In this document: piece by piece, positions 11,212-22,173 of the stretch
How positions within the stretch are numbered: the first letter of the stretch is position 1
Layout: every line of letters begins with the position of its first letter
Assembly: GCA_020746995.1 (NCBI GenBank)
Contig: JAGPXD010000003.1
Span: forward strand, 3,596,001 to 3,660,000
DNA from: Plectosphaerella cucumerina
Taxonomy: Eukaryota; Ascomycota; Sordariomycetes; Glomerellales; Plectosphaerellaceae
Direction of reading: 5' to 3'
Length of the DNA stretch: 64,000 nt
The notes under the pieces: generated by a model
What the model was told of the DNA's origin: nothing
Database searches by the model: none
The model's input: the letters and a program-made list of their open reading frames with translations, nothing else
Program-made: the position numbers and the translations under genes

Positions 11212-13110
11212 TCATGTCATCAGATCCTCTAGGATCCCTTCCATCTCCTCCTTGCGGAACGGCACGCTCAGCAGTTCCGTACCAATGGCGTCCTTTCTGC
11301 TCTCGATCATTTGATGGTCGTGGAATCTGTATTGCGTTAGTAAATCAATTATTAAGATACGAGAGACAGGAACTCACTCCTTCAGCAGCGTCCGGAAGGC
11401 CATCTCGGAACTGCAGATGAACTCCTCGAGGGCCTTGTTGTAAAGCATCCGGTACTCGACACCAGGATTCTCGCCTGCCTCATCGTCCATGGCGACCAGC
11501 ACCTCGGTGACGAGCAGGCGGAATAGGTTCTTGGCGTTCTCGGGAAGACTGCGCAGCACGAATGCCACGCCCTCTTTGCCGTTGATGGCGCCCGTCTGCC
11601 GGCCGAGAAGGGCGTGGACGTCGTCGACGGGGTCCAGCTCGGCAGCTGGCGGGGAAAACGTTGTGGCGTCATGGAAGACAAAGTTGAACGAAGCCCGCAC
11701 GGCGGCGTCCCAGAGGAGAGGGAAGTCAGGGGTATCGGCGGAGCAGAGCAAGCGGACGCCGGGGTGGGCGGCCAGTCGGGCCAGGGCATGCTGTGTGGCC
11801 GGCTTGCGCAGCGCGGGTGCGTCGATGGAGTTGAGGAGAAGAGTCAGATGGCGGAGGGGCGTGGCGCGGTCGTCGGAGAGAAGTGAAAGCACGGAGGCGA
11901 GCATGGCCTGCGGATGTGCGGGGACTTTGACGGCGGGATCAAGGTCCATGGCCTCCACCACGCGGGAGAGGATATCACGTAGCGTGAGTGTCTGGACATA
12001 GCCGTTGACAATGACCACAGAATGCGCCCGTCCGCCTCGAGCATGGACGTGTTCCGCAAACTTCTTGACGAGCGCTCGCTTCGATCCCAAGCCGTACAGA
12101 CAGATAGAGAAGCCTTGAGCAAGCTCAAACATCCATTGGCCAAATGAGGCTTCATGGACAGAATGTAGGAACGCGATGCCCTCCTCGTGTGGATCACGCA
12201 GGGTCTTGAGGAGGGCGAAGTACTCCTCATGCGTGAGCAGGTCAAGCGCCGCGAGGGTGTTGTTTGACGTCTTGACGCGGCCGGCCTTGTTGTGCTCGAA
12301 GTAGAGCTCGTGGGCGGGAAGGTCTCGTGGAGGTGTGGGAGATCTGGCTTTCGGCCTGCGACCGCCGCGGCGGGCAGGCGTCTTTTTCGAGGGCGTCGTG
12401 GCCGGCTTTTCATTCTCTCCAGCTTCTTCTTCATCGCTTGTCCCATAGATCTCGCGCGCTAGGCCTTCGGCGTCGTCCTCGTCGCTGGCGTCGTCGTTGA
12501 CGACGCTCTCGATCATGGCACGGGCGATCTTGCGCTTGGCTGAGCGGTCGACGGCCGCCTTCTTCCGCGGGGTGAGGGCGGAGAGGCCAGTGGCCTTGAT
12601 GGGTGTTACGGCGGACTGGGTCTTCTTCGCCTTGGATGGCGTGGTCGTCCCGGGTGTTGCGTTCGCATCTTTGCGTGGACGTCCTCGTTTCCTCTTCGGC
12701 GTCGGTGTCGGCTCGGCGGGTGGTGGTGGGGGTTCTTCACGGACTTTCTCTCGCGGTGCCTCGCGATACTCTTCGTCCCCGTCGCTCGGGACATCGTATA
12801 GATCGTAGTCTTTCAGCTTGGCGGGCAGCTTTCGCTGTCGCTTCGAGGGCGTCCTCTGGGTTGCGTCGGCATGACCATCGTCGTAGGCGTCTCGCTTTCG
12901 GCCGGAACGAATGCTCGGGGAGTTTTCGATGTCGTCGGCATCGATATCTCGGTGGGACATGGTTGAGGGGCCTATTACGGCGATTGAGGGTGCATTGGGT
13001 GTTTCGGTTGCTTGCTCTGATCCTCGAGAATCTCTGGGAGACGCGTTTGACGCGCTAAGCTGTCCGAGGGAAGCTCTCGGTGTGGGTCGGTGTACAACCG
13101 TTCGTGACAT
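11212..13110 (-). CDS. ORC2: Origin recognition complex subunit 2
   Basis: Subunit of the six-protein ORC that marks replication origins and loads the MCM helicase in the nucleus. Exons 13110-11378 and 11326-11212 give 615 residues; the 51-bp intron (GTGAGT...ACAG) removes an early stop and adds the conserved tail RKDAIGTELLSVPFRKEEME. N-terminal about 270 residues are basic and disordered with AT-hook-like KRGRPRKD. The Orc2 core follows: HELYFEHNK...TSNNTLAALDLLTHEEYFALL, a Walker-like FSICLYGLGSKRALVKKFA, and a winged-helix C-terminus. Start chosen at the ATG giving MSRTVVHRPTPR; the open frame continues upstream only from a GTG. Confidence 0.94.
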
Positions 13111-13796
13111 CACGTGGTTTCGTCTGAGGTGACACCCTGATTTCAGAGGTTCACGCACAATTCAATGGAATCATATGAACCACGGGTTATTCTTGTTTCA
13201 AAACGAACAAATTAATCATGGTTTTGGCCTTTGACTCCCTGCTTTGCTTGCCAGATCCTTACCAAGTCGGACGTAGAACAACGGCTTGGATTCCCACATT
13301 ATGTAAGCCGGATTTGGGAAGAGAACTTCGATATCAATCCAAACAGACCTAAAGACGAGGAGCGTGCCAGAGATTGATTTGGAAAATCGATCGCTTGATT
13401 CTGAAGAACTGAGTATTCCTGGTGTGTCAGGATGATGGAATAGATATCTTCTGGATGTGTTCCAAGTACCTCAGCAATGAACAACAGGCCACACCAAGCT
13501 CTAGCAAGTTACTTTTGCTTTCATTAGATATTGACCTTGAAATAATTGATCTGATGATGCGGTTATAGTATCAGTCATTCGTATGGACCTTTTCGAACCC
13601 CATTGGCCTCCAAAGCTTCGTTGGTCTCCCATCTTCGGAGTCGGCCGGCAGAGGCGTCGAATTGCAGCTGCTAAGCCAATTTGATGGTCCGTGCACTAAT
13701 TCAACTTCACTTCTTCTTTGCCGCGAAAGTCGACCTCATCCGTCACATGCAGGATGACAGCATCACTCAAATCCTAACGCGCCAGCCACGAAAAAG
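13111..13796. promoter_or_regulatory. Divergent promoter region of ORC2 and GEP4
   Basis: Markedly AT-richer than the neighbouring genes. It separates two housekeeping genes transcribed away from each other. No ORF with family resemblance and no clear TATA box seen. Confidence 0.5.
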
Positions 13797-14549
13797 ATGA
13801 ACCTCAATCTTTCCGGCACCGTCAACATCTTCCGGCTGTTCGCCAGACCCTCGCTATGCCTTCCCCACCACACAATCTCGACCTTCAATGACCTCCCCAT
13901 ACCCCTGAACCGCGCCTTTGAAGGCCAGGGCCGCCAAGCCGACATCAGGGCCGTCGTGCTCGACAAGGACGACTGTTTCGCCGTGCCTCACACAAGCGAG
14001 GTTCACCCGCCATACAAGGTACTGCCATTTCCCCCTCTTTCCAGCTTTGACCTCACCACTGACTATCTTGCAGGACCATTTCGAGAAGCTCAAGGCCGCG
14101 TACCCTGGAAAGAAGCTCCTCATCGTTTCCAACACTGCGGGCGCCACATCCTTCGACAAAAAGCTGACCCTTGCGGCCGAGCTTGAGAAGTCCACTGGAG
14201 TCCCGGTGCTGCCACACGCAAGCAAGAAGCCAGGCTGCGGTGACGAGATTATGGAGTACTTCCGCAAGCACCCAGAGACGGGCGTGTCGCACCCCTCGCA
14301 GATCGCCGTCATCGGAGACAGACTCAGCACAGACATGATGCTGGCTAATATGATGGGCGCCTGGGGCTTCTGGGTCAAGGATGGTGTCGTGCCGCCTGAG
14401 AAGAAGAGCATTGTAAGTGGCCTGCCGTCTCGTCTGGGTATTGTATCTAACCTCTTTGTCTGTAGTTCTCGAGGCTCGAGTGGAAGCTTGCTGCTTTTCT
14501 GCAGGCTCGTGGGTGCCAGGCTCGGGATCCGAAGAGCCCATTTGAATAG
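13797..14549 (+). CDS. GEP4: Mitochondrial phosphatidylglycerophosphatase (GEP4 type)
   Basis: Dephosphorylates phosphatidylglycerol phosphate in the cardiolipin pathway at the matrix side of the inner mitochondrial membrane. Three exons (13797-14018, 14074-14412, 14466-14549), all phase 0, encode 214 residues. HAD-superfamily motifs are in order: VVLDKDDCF (nucleophile and acid aspartates at about 56 and 58), LLIVSNTAG (motif II), HASKKPGC (motif III lysine) and AVIGDRLSTDMMLANMMG (motif IV). The DKD variant of the DxD motif and the GDRL..DM..AN block are typical of the GEP4/PTPMT-independent family. Length is close to yeast Gep4 (185). The first 45 residues can act as a presequence. Confidence 0.93.
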
Positions 14550-15523
14550 AGGATCTGGCTGCTCCAACCAGATTCCGAGAGAGCTCATGGAAGTGTACAA
14601 CAATAATACAGAGATACCCCCATGTTGGAAGATTAACTTCTCGTCCCAAGTTATCCAGATTGTACAACAATCATATTGTGATGCCCCCAAGTCGGAAGCC
14701 CTTCTATTGTCCCATGTGGCCGACAGGTCCAGAAATGAAGCTCCATATCCCGAGTCACTGTCCAGGACTGCCCTGAATGTGAAATGCAGCCATTGTCAGT
14801 CCGTCTGATGTATTTTCTGCGGCGCTAAGCGGTGGAGTGCTTCTCCCAGAGCGCTGAATCACAGCGGCAGGGCCGCTGGAAGCGATTTCAAGTATTCACT
14901 ACCCATTCTGAATTACCCATGGTCCGTGTGCCTGCCGTTCCGTTTCTTCAGTTGCCGTGCTTTCCATCACGTTGGGTCGTTTCCGTTACTACAATGCCGT
15001 CGATGCCTTTTTCGAATCACGCCAAATCACTTTAGGGTTCTCGTCCTTTTTCACACTCACACGGATCCTATTATTCGATCCTTTGAATCACCCACGTCTC
15101 CGTCAGTGATTTCGCAGGACGCATCGCACAGCCGTGATTCACGAGATCTCTGAGCGTTCTCTCTTTTCCGGCTCTACAAAAAGGGGGCTTTTGATCGGGT
15201 TCTACTTCTGAGCTCTCTACCTTTCTTCTCTCTCCCAGTAAGCAAGATTCCATCAGCAAGGACTCGTCACCGACCACGATCTCCCCCAAATCCCCCTGCG
15301 AAACCGTTCAAAGACTTGGAGCACCCTTCACCTCACTCAGCCTCTCCAGCTTCCTTTACACGTGGTGTTCTTCACGATTACAGCCTCAGGAAAGCCTCGA
15401 GAAGCATTACTGACTCTCAGTTCAAGCAGCCAAAGGCAGCTTCCACTCGTCTTCGTCTTCAAACGGCATCGACGCTAAGGGATTATCGTTCCTTCTGAAT
15501 CAAAGCGATACCCTCCAAACAGC

Positions 15524-15631
15524 GTAAGTACCCTTTTTCTCGTGCCTTCGTCTTACCTCTCCCATTATATCTGGCTTTTCTCTCAATCAAATCCTCAAGA
15601 ATACCTCAGAAAACGTTACCAACCATTACAG
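15524..15631 (+). other. Putative 5' UTR intron
   Basis: GTAAGT donor, a pyrimidine-rich body and CAACCATTACAG acceptor, 108 bp, upstream of the 16059 start codon. It interrupts no ORF, so it would be a leader intron. Evidence is the splice consensus only. Confidence 0.4.
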
Positions 15632-15705
15632 CCAGCGACCTATTCAGTCTCGGCTTGTCTTCGTCTCCGGTCGGCATCGACATCAAGACCAAGGTCATCG
15701 ACTAC

Positions 15706-15807
15706 AGTGATCACGCGGCTGCACCAACTCAACGACTGCAGTGATCAAGCGGCTGAACGAACTCAACGACTTCAATGGTCAAGCGGCTGAACGAACTCAA
15801 CGACTTC
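15706..15807 (+). repeat. 34-bp tandem repeat, three copies plus a degenerate fourth
   Basis: Three contiguous units beginning aRTGRTCA and ending CTCAACGACTKC. Units 2 and 3 differ at two positions; unit 1 differs more. Degenerate cgactacag / gatcaactgc echoes continue to about 16010. The period is not a multiple of three and lies in the presumed leader of the following gene. Confidence 0.9.
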
Positions 15808-16058
15808 AGTGATCAACCCACTGCGTCAACTCATCAACCACGGCACGCCATCGACTACGATAACTGATCAACTGCACCAAACACACGACTGCAGTGATCT
15901 ACCGACTACGGAAAGTCATCAACTGCCACAAGTCATCACCCGAAACAATACATCAACTGCAGTAGCTCATCGACTACAGCATTCCATTGACTGCAACAGA
16001 CCATCGACGTCGAGCAGTCATCATCAAGACAAGAACATTCTCCCAAAGAACTCTCAAG

Positions 16059-17989
16059 ATGGGCGGAAAGCTTTGGAGTGCTCTCGAGGAGCGCGTCTTC
16101 TGGACCGTCATTGTCCCCATGGCTGCTCAAGGACGTGAGGCACCTACTCAAAGCGCGTTCGCGGAACTTGTTCCTCGTATGATCGCAATGGGCGAGCCGG
16201 ATCGTCGCAACTACAACGAAGCCATCCTCTGTAAGTGCCCCATCCCTCATCTGCATCTTTTTCCCTTCTGACTGTCCATCTAGATGAACACTGGCACCTC
16301 AACGCCGTCCAGATGACCTTCTCTCCAAACGGAAGAATGCACGCCCTCAGGTGGATTCGAGACGAGCCCGCCAGGTGCCTTGCTCTGGGTATGAGGTCGA
16401 GGTACAACATTGTCAACGGAACAATCACTACGGACAAGGGTGAGGTCATTAAGCTTCCTGCCGGCTCGGCTTCGAACGCCATTGCAAACCACAACCAGAG
16501 TCTTGCCTCCCGGCCTCGTTCAGCTGCCCCGACTCCCAGCTCCCAGGCTCCCAACAATCCCGATTCCATCAACCAGCCTCTCAGCGGTCAGACTTCCGGT
16601 CCTCAGGCCCCCAGTACCCAGGCTCCCAACATCCAGTCTTCTGGATCTCAGGCTTCTGCCAACTATGCCTCCGCCACTAACGCCTCTGCGATTCGTGCCT
16701 CTGCCACTCAGGCTTCAGATGTCCAAGCTCCCAGACTTCCAACTCCTGGCAGTCGTTCATTCAGTTCTCAGGCTGTCGATCCTCGCAATTCAGGACATCA
16801 GGCTTCCGGTATACCAGCTCCTGGTACTCATCCTTTCAATTCTCAGGCTCTCGGTCCTCAGATTCCAGGTCATCAGGCTTCCGGTACTCCAGCTCCTGGC
16901 AGTCGTTCTTTCAGTTCCCAGGCTCTAGGCACCCAGATCTCAGGTCCTCAGGCTTCCGGTTCTGCAGCTCCTGGCACTCGGGCTCCTGGTACTCAGGGAT
17001 TCAATGCCCAGAGTCCGATGAACCAAGCTCACAGTACCTATGCCGCACAGCCTCACGTCTTCAGCTATTCTCATGGCGGCCCCAACAACTTCGGCTCTTA
17101 TGGTCCCGCCCACGGCTTCGGCCCATATGGTCAGTCCCCGATCGCTGGCTACTCTTATGGCCAAGCCCGCGCCCTCCCATCCCCCACCGCGCCTCCTCCT
17201 GCCAGCACTCGTGGCACCAACCGTCTCAGCATCCAGACTCTGCTGTCACAGCCTGAGGAGGCACATGAGAACTCGGATACGATGTTCATCTCTGCCCGCG
17301 ACCTCTTCGACGAGGCCGACGAGAAGAAGAAGGCCATCGCAGCCAAGCAGGAGGCAGCACTCCACAGCATCGAGACGGGCAGTGCCAAGAAGGCCAGGCC
17401 CGACAAGCCAAAGTACGTCGTGTACTTTGGCCCTGACGACCATGGCCAGGCCAAGCCTGCCTCGACCCCGCCGCCTAATGGTACCAAGGGCAAAGGTGCC
17501 AAGAAGTTCACGATTTTTAAGCACGAATCTGTGGACTCCCAGCACCAGCGACACGGAGACAACTCCGAGGCGCTGAGCAAGCCCGCTGCCCAGAGCAGCC
17601 ACCTCCCCCTGGTGCCCCAGCACCGGCCGCAGCGCCCTGACCTCGCCCAGGATAACGCCAGGTGGGAGAGGGAGATTCACGACAACGCGGCCGAGATGAG
17701 GCGGCTGCAGGAGAGGAACAGCCAGTTGGCCAGGCTGTCCTGGGAGAACATGGCCTACCACCACCCGCCCCAGCCACTGGCGGTCTGGCGCCCCGCCCCG
17801 AGTGGCTACTACGACCACAGGGAGTACCCTGTTGGTGGCTACCAGAGCCCGGGTCCCTACCAGGACCCGGGTTACTACCATCGGGGCCCGGCCCCTGGCT
17901 CGTACTACGGCAGAGACAGTGAGGAGGAGCGCCGTGAGGAGGAGAGGCGGGAGATGGAGCGCCGGCGGTACTACCAGCGGGAGCAGTGA
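16059..17989 (+). CDS. Repeat-bearing fungal protein of unknown function
   Basis: Family not recognised. Exons 16059-16230 and 16284-17989 (GTAAGT...CTAG, phase 1) give 625 residues. The N-terminal 90 residues are globular: an ERVFWTVIVP segment, a Met/Arg-rich helix, then EHWHLNAVQMTFSPN. This resembles N-terminal modules of lineage-expanded Sordariomycete proteins. Residues about 130-310 are Ser/Gln/Ala/Pro-rich and include three 25-residue tandem repeats (213-287). A Tyr/Gly/Ser region follows (YSYGQARALPS), then a Lys-rich patch, a probable coiled coil (AAEMRRLQERNSQLARLSW) and an Arg/Glu-rich end (EEERREEERREMERRR). No signal peptide or membrane helix. Composition suggests an intracellular, largely disordered scaffold or RNA/chromatin-associated protein; this is inference. 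Confidence 0.8.
16748..16972 (+). repeat. 75-bp in-frame tandem repeat (3 copies)
   Basis: Each unit encodes 25 residues of the form G-[ST]-x3-F-x-S-Q-A-x7-G-x-Q-A-S-G-x2-A-P. Units are diverged at DNA level but keep frame and the QAS/PAP landmarks, so selection acts on the protein or the expansion is old. Confidence 0.88.
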
Positions 17990-18125
17990 GAGGGGGGAGG
18001 TTTTGGCGGAGGATTAGGGGCCAAGACAGCACGCACATGTAAGAGTAGAACAAGGGAAATGGAACAAGCAAGATGGCTATGAGGATGAAGGCTGTGATGT
18101 GATGTGGTACAAGCCCCTTTTTGAG

Positions 18126-18147
18126 CCCCCCCCCCCCCCCCCCCCCC
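18126..18147 (+). repeat. Poly-C homopolymer, 22 bases
   Basis: An uninterrupted run of C between the 3' end of the preceding gene and the CutC-family start codon (135 bases further on). Such runs are prone to length change and to sequencing error. Confidence 0.9.
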
Positions 18148-18281
18148 GCAGTTAAGTTGATGACTAAGAATAGGACCCTGGTCAAGTGCAGAAACTGCAT
18201 GGGGAGCGGGAGAGAGTGACGTCGGTTGGTGAGAATCATCACAAACAACAAGAAGCAGTATCGGAGGAGAAAGACAAAGAC

Positions 18282-19052
18282 ATGGCACCCAAGACACCAC
18301 TCGAGATCCCAGTATTCACGGCTGATGCGGCACGTCAAGCCCAGAGCCTCGGAGCCCAGCGCATCGAGCTCAACGCGCCAGGATCGTACAGCCTTGGAGG
18401 AACAACACCAACGATCGGCGACCTGGAAGCCATATCGTCAGTCGACATCCCGGTTATGATTATGGTGCGCCCTCGCGGGGCCCAAAAAGATCGGACGGAC
18501 TTTGTCTATGACGACGAGGAGCTCGGGAACATGAAGGAATCGATCGAACAGTTCGTCGACAGCGGCTACATTGAGGCTGGGGATGGGGATGGCTTTGTGT
18601 TCGGTGTGCTCAAGGAAGGGGAGAACGGGGTGGAGGTGGACATCGAGAGGAACAAAGCGCTGGTGGAAGCCGCAGCTGGGCACCCCTGCACGTTCCATCG
18701 GGCGTTTGATGGGCTCATCGCCGCCGGGGAGGGGATGACGGCGGAGGCCCATACGATGAGGGTCGAGAAGGCGGTGGAGGACGTCGCGGCGTGCGGGTTC
18801 AGCGCGGTGTTGACGTCCGGCGGTCCGGGGAAGGCGGCGGAACACGCCGGGACGCTTGCGGCGGTGAGGGAGAAGGCGAGGGGGCGGTTCGAGCTGATTG
18901 TCGGCGGCGGGGTGAGGAGCGGGAATGTGCGCGGGGTGATTGGGGTACTGGGCCCGGAGGAAGGCGGTCTATGGGCTCACGCGAGCTGCTTGGCTGCTGG
19001 GGAGGAGAACCTGGATGTTGCGGAGGTTGGAGGTCTACTCAGCCAGCTTTAA
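18282..19052 (+). CDS. cutC: CutC family protein
   Basis: A single exon encodes 256 residues with the CutC TIM-barrel signatures in order: RIELNAPGSYSLGGTTPTIGDLE, VMIMVRPRG, DGFVFGVLKEG, CTFHRAFDG, AVLTSGGPGKA and IVGGGVRSGNV. CutC was described in bacteria as a copper-homeostasis protein; its biochemical activity is unsettled, so a copper role here is only by family name. Start taken at the ATG opening MAPKTPLEIP; an in-frame ATG 96 bases upstream would add 32 residues of non-conserved, charged sequence. Length agrees with the family (about 250). Probably cytosolic, no signal peptide. Confidence 0.9.
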   Translation: MAPKTPLEIPVFTADAARQAQSLGAQRIELNAPGSYSLGGTTPTIGDLEAISSVDIPVMIMVRPRGAQKDRTDFVYDDEELGNMKESIEQFVDSGYIEAGDGDGFVFGVLKEGENGVEVDIERNKALVEAAAGHPCTFHRAFDGLIAAGEGMTAEAHTMRVEKAVEDVAACGFSAVLTSGGPGKAAEHAGTLAAVREKARGRFELIVGGGVRSGNVRGVIGVLGPEEGGLWAHASCLAAGEENLDVAEVGGLLSQL

Positions 19053-20073
19053 GAAGGAGGTGGAGGAGGTGGTGATGGTGGAATAAGGTTGATTAAAAAC
19101 GTTAATGCGTGAAACCTATTTTGGGAAGTCCGCCGAGCACCTAAGACGGTAAGATGAACACGTCTTACGTGAGATCCGGGCGGGTGCCAGGTAGTCTTGC
19201 GTGACTAGAGAGATGCCAGTATGGCTTCATGTATGAACGTAAGATGCGGAGTCTGAGGGATGTTGTTAGGCCAGAAGAAGCAAGGCACGCTGAAAGCTAA
19301 GACTTCTATAGTCTGACCTCGCAGCCCTCTGCTGCTGCGTCCCTCGCAGCCATGGTCATGTCGGCGATGCTTGAGTTTTCTCTGGGCGTCCATTGGTATT
19401 CGGAGCTGGGACGGAGAGGGGCGGAAAGCAACTGTCCATATGAAGGAGAGCTCACGCGGGTCGGTAAATAGCGACAATGGTTCGGTGGATGGCGAAAGTA
19501 GACAATCGTCTTCATCCATTTCAACCCGCTGGCAAGGTATATAAGGCAATGATCCGAAGCAACTTGATCTTTGCTTGGCACTCTTCTGTCTGCGATTCTT
19601 ATCATAGACTCGAGCTGGAGGGAGCAGTCCTCACCCCGGTCTTCCTCGCCAAACTGGGCCTCGTACTCTTCCCTTCAGGGGCCCGACTCCTAGGCGCGGA
19701 CCACATAGTCAGGGTGTCGGGTTGGAGTGCTGCGGCAAGGCTCACTCAGGGCGCCAGTGAAGTGGCCCGGGGGACGTGATGACGAAGGCTGGGAACTCTT
19801 GTTGGAATTTTGGAGGATGGGCCCAAGAAGTCAACGGGGCAACCCCATAGCGCAAGGAAAAGAACAAGCAGAATGCATGGTCACAACGTTTACACGCTTG
19901 GGCTTGCTGCCCAGTGTCACCGATTGCATGCCAAACCAGGCAATCCAAAACAATCTTTGCATTGCACTACTCTTGACGTCTCTATCCTACTATGTCTAGG
20001 TATGTAGTATTTTACCCGACAATGTCGGGGTGTATCGATGACACATGACGCTCATGCCAAGTGTATGAACCTT
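19053..20073. other. Convergent intergenic region, about 1 kb
   Basis: Lies between two 3' ends. Short ORFs present (up to 100 codons) show no domain or biased codon use. A TATATAAG string occurs near 19534 without an associated gene. Confidence 0.45.
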
Positions 20074-22173
20074 TCACTTCCGCCTCATCCTCTCATCAGC
20101 AGCATCGGCCAAGTCTCGCGCCATGACCCTGCTGGGTCCCGGGCGCATCTGCGTCCATTCACCGTCGGCAGTCCATACGCCGGCCTTTGTGTAATCCCAG
20201 GTGCGGCTGCCCTCCATGTAAGCGAAGCGGAAGTACTCGTTCATGCCGAGGGCCGGGTCGCGCTCCCAGAGGAAGAAGTTCTGGGCGAACATAGAGTCGT
20301 CAAAGTAGGTGCGGAAGCGCTCGACGTCGTTGACGAGGACGCTGAGGCCGTCATACTGGGTGGCGTCGGGGCGGGTCCAGGTGAAGTTTGCGGTCCAGAC
20401 GGCTGCGGCGGAGGCGGCCGCTGTGGTCGTCAGGTTGATGAGAGGCTCAGCGATGACGGGCAAAGGCGAGTTGTTGGGGGCGTCGCCCTGCAGGGCTGAT
20501 GAGGTCTGGAGGACGGGGTCGAAACCCCAGCGGGCGATGCCGTTGATGAAGAGGCCGACGAGGAGGCCCTGGAACAGAAGACAAGGGCGGGTCTGCATGC
20601 TGGTGCCTGGCAACAGCAGCATGGCCAGAATGTAGTGATGGATGCGCAGGTTGAGCTCGGGCAGAGTCAACGACAAAAGGATGCCGCCAAGCAGAAGGGC
20701 GTAGAGCTTGAGGTACTTGATCATACGGCCCTCCTGGCGGAAGAACCAGACCTGGACGCAGACGATGCAGAAGAGAACGATGACGATGATGGCCAGGGCA
20801 GCCTTTGCGCCGGGCTGCTGCTGCAGATCGTGGGCGGTCAGGCGCGAGATGGGGATGAAGTCTAGTGTGTAGTTCGTGAGGGCGCCGACCCAGCAGGCGC
20901 CGAGCCAGAGTACCGTCTTCTCGACCTGAGCGGTGAGGCCCTTGAGGGTGCGGCGAATGCCCATCTTGTCGTAGAAGACCCAGGCGCAGAAGGTGGCGGG
21001 CAGGAACTTGCCGAGCAGGTTGGAGACAAGACCGGCAATGGTGGAGATCTTGGGCGGGTCCGAAGCCATGCCGACGTGCCAGAAGAGGCCGGTGTAGGTG
21101 ACGAAGAAGAAGAGGGCGGGCGACTGGATGAACAGGGAGAAGACGATGGAGAAGACCAGCGAGACGGCCAGCAGGTCCCAGCGCATATCCTTTGAGCCGC
21201 ATGTTGCCTCCTCATCGAAGACGAAGGCCAGGGGGAAGTACGAATCGAAGCCGACGCTGGTGACGTCGTGCCGGCGCGACGAGGGGAAGTGGCTCTGCTC
21301 GCCGACGATGCGCACAACACCGCAGCCGCCGAGGCTGTTGCTCACAACACCAGCGTGGATGCCGGAGCCGCAGATGTGCGAGTCGCCTCGATACCCGGAC
21401 TTGTGGGTTTCATTGTTGCCGCCAATAACGAACTGGGTGTAGAGGATCTCCTGGTCGCCGACGGCGCGCGGGTTGAGGACCTGGTAGGCGTGGCAGTTTG
21501 CCGGGCAGCGGAAGGGGAAGCCGCTGTTATCAAAGGGCCTGCAGTCGACGCCGTCGATGCCGCAGCGGTTGCCGGCGCTCCAGAAGGTCGCGCCGCATCC
21601 AATCTCTTGCGGAAGGCCCCAGCCGCTGATCTCCGAGGCGAATGTTTCCTGGCGCTTGACGAGGGCGAAGGTGACGACCCAGATGGCGACGTAGAAGCAT
21701 ACGGCGAAGATGCGCTGGCGGCGCTTGGGCAGGAAGCGGTCGACGAGCTCGAGGGGGAACTCCTGCACCCGGGGGAGCAGCGGCGTAATCTTCCAGGGCC
21801 TAGGGTTCTCGGGGCCGCGCGACCAGATGGCGACCTTGCGGGCGAAGCGGCGCACGGGGTAGGGCACCCATTTCCAGCGCTTCCATGCGCCCTCGTCCTG
21901 GACGAAGCGAGGCGGTGTCGACGGCAACGAGTCGTCCTCTACCTCGACGTGGTAGCTCCTTCGCTGGCCTGCAGCGGCAGGGGTGGTGTCGACGGACGAC
22001 GAGACTCCGGCTATCGGCGCATCGGGATGTTCGGAGGCCGCGGCCGTGGTTGTCGTCGAGGAGCTGTTCTTGTCGGCCGCACCGTTGGTCCGCTCGGCGG
22101 GGTTCTCGGGGTCTCGGTCTTGTCGGTCCATGTCCATCAACAGCGGAGTGTTCTCGGAGGCTTCGTCGAGCAT
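20074..22173 (-). CDS. LCCL domain membrane protein
   Basis: A single exon of 699 residues. The N-terminal about 150 residues are cytosolic and disordered; helix 1 is at about 162-180 (FAVCFYVAIWVVTFALVK). The LCCL domain follows at about 190-305: CGATFW...CGIDGVDCRPF, FRCPANCHAY, YRGDSHICGSGIHAGVV and GGCGVVRIVG, with the paired cysteines of the fold. At least seven further hydrophobic helices fill the second half. This LCCL-plus-polytopic arrangement is a widespread fungal family, LCCL facing the lumen or exterior, function unproven. Ends in a soluble 100-residue C-terminal part after TANFTWTRPD. Start is the first ATG, MLDEASENTPLL. Confidence 0.92.
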   Translation of the reverse strand: MLDEASENTPLLMDMDRQDRDPENPAERTNGAADKNSSSTTTTAAASEHPDAPIAGVSSSVDTTPAAAGQRRSYHVEVEDDSLPSTPPRFVQDEGAWKRWKWVPYPVRRFARKVAIWSRGPENPRPWKITPLLPRVQEFPLELVDRFLPKRRQRIFAVCFYVAIWVVTFALVKRQETFASEISGWGLPQEIGCGATFWSAGNRCGIDGVDCRPFDNSGFPFRCPANCHAYQVLNPRAVGDQEILYTQFVIGGNNETHKSGYRGDSHICGSGIHAGVVSNSLGGCGVVRIVGEQSHFPSSRRHDVTSVGFDSYFPLAFVFDEEATCGSKDMRWDLLAVSLVFSIVFSLFIQSPALFFFVTYTGLFWHVGMASDPPKISTIAGLVSNLLGKFLPATFCAWVFYDKMGIRRTLKGLTAQVEKTVLWLGACWVGALTNYTLDFIPISRLTAHDLQQQPGAKAALAIIVIVLFCIVCVQVWFFRQEGRMIKYLKLYALLLGGILLSLTLPELNLRIHHYILAMLLLPGTSMQTRPCLLFQGLLVGLFINGIARWGFDPVLQTSSALQGDAPNNSPLPVIAEPLINLTTTAAASAAAVWTANFTWTRPDATQYDGLSVLVNDVERFRTYFDDSMFAQNFFLWERDPALGMNEYFRFAYMEGSRTWDYTKAGVWTADGEWTQMRPGPSRVMARDLADAADERMRRK

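Larger units (their letters stand above)
14550..16058. other. 1.5-kb intergenic region with long spliced leader of the next gene
   Basis: No protein-coding gene is supported. The right half contains pyrimidine-rich stretches, a well-formed putative 5' UTR intron (15524-15631) and a tandem repeat array just upstream of the 16059 start, suggesting a leader of several hundred bases. Confidence 0.5.
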
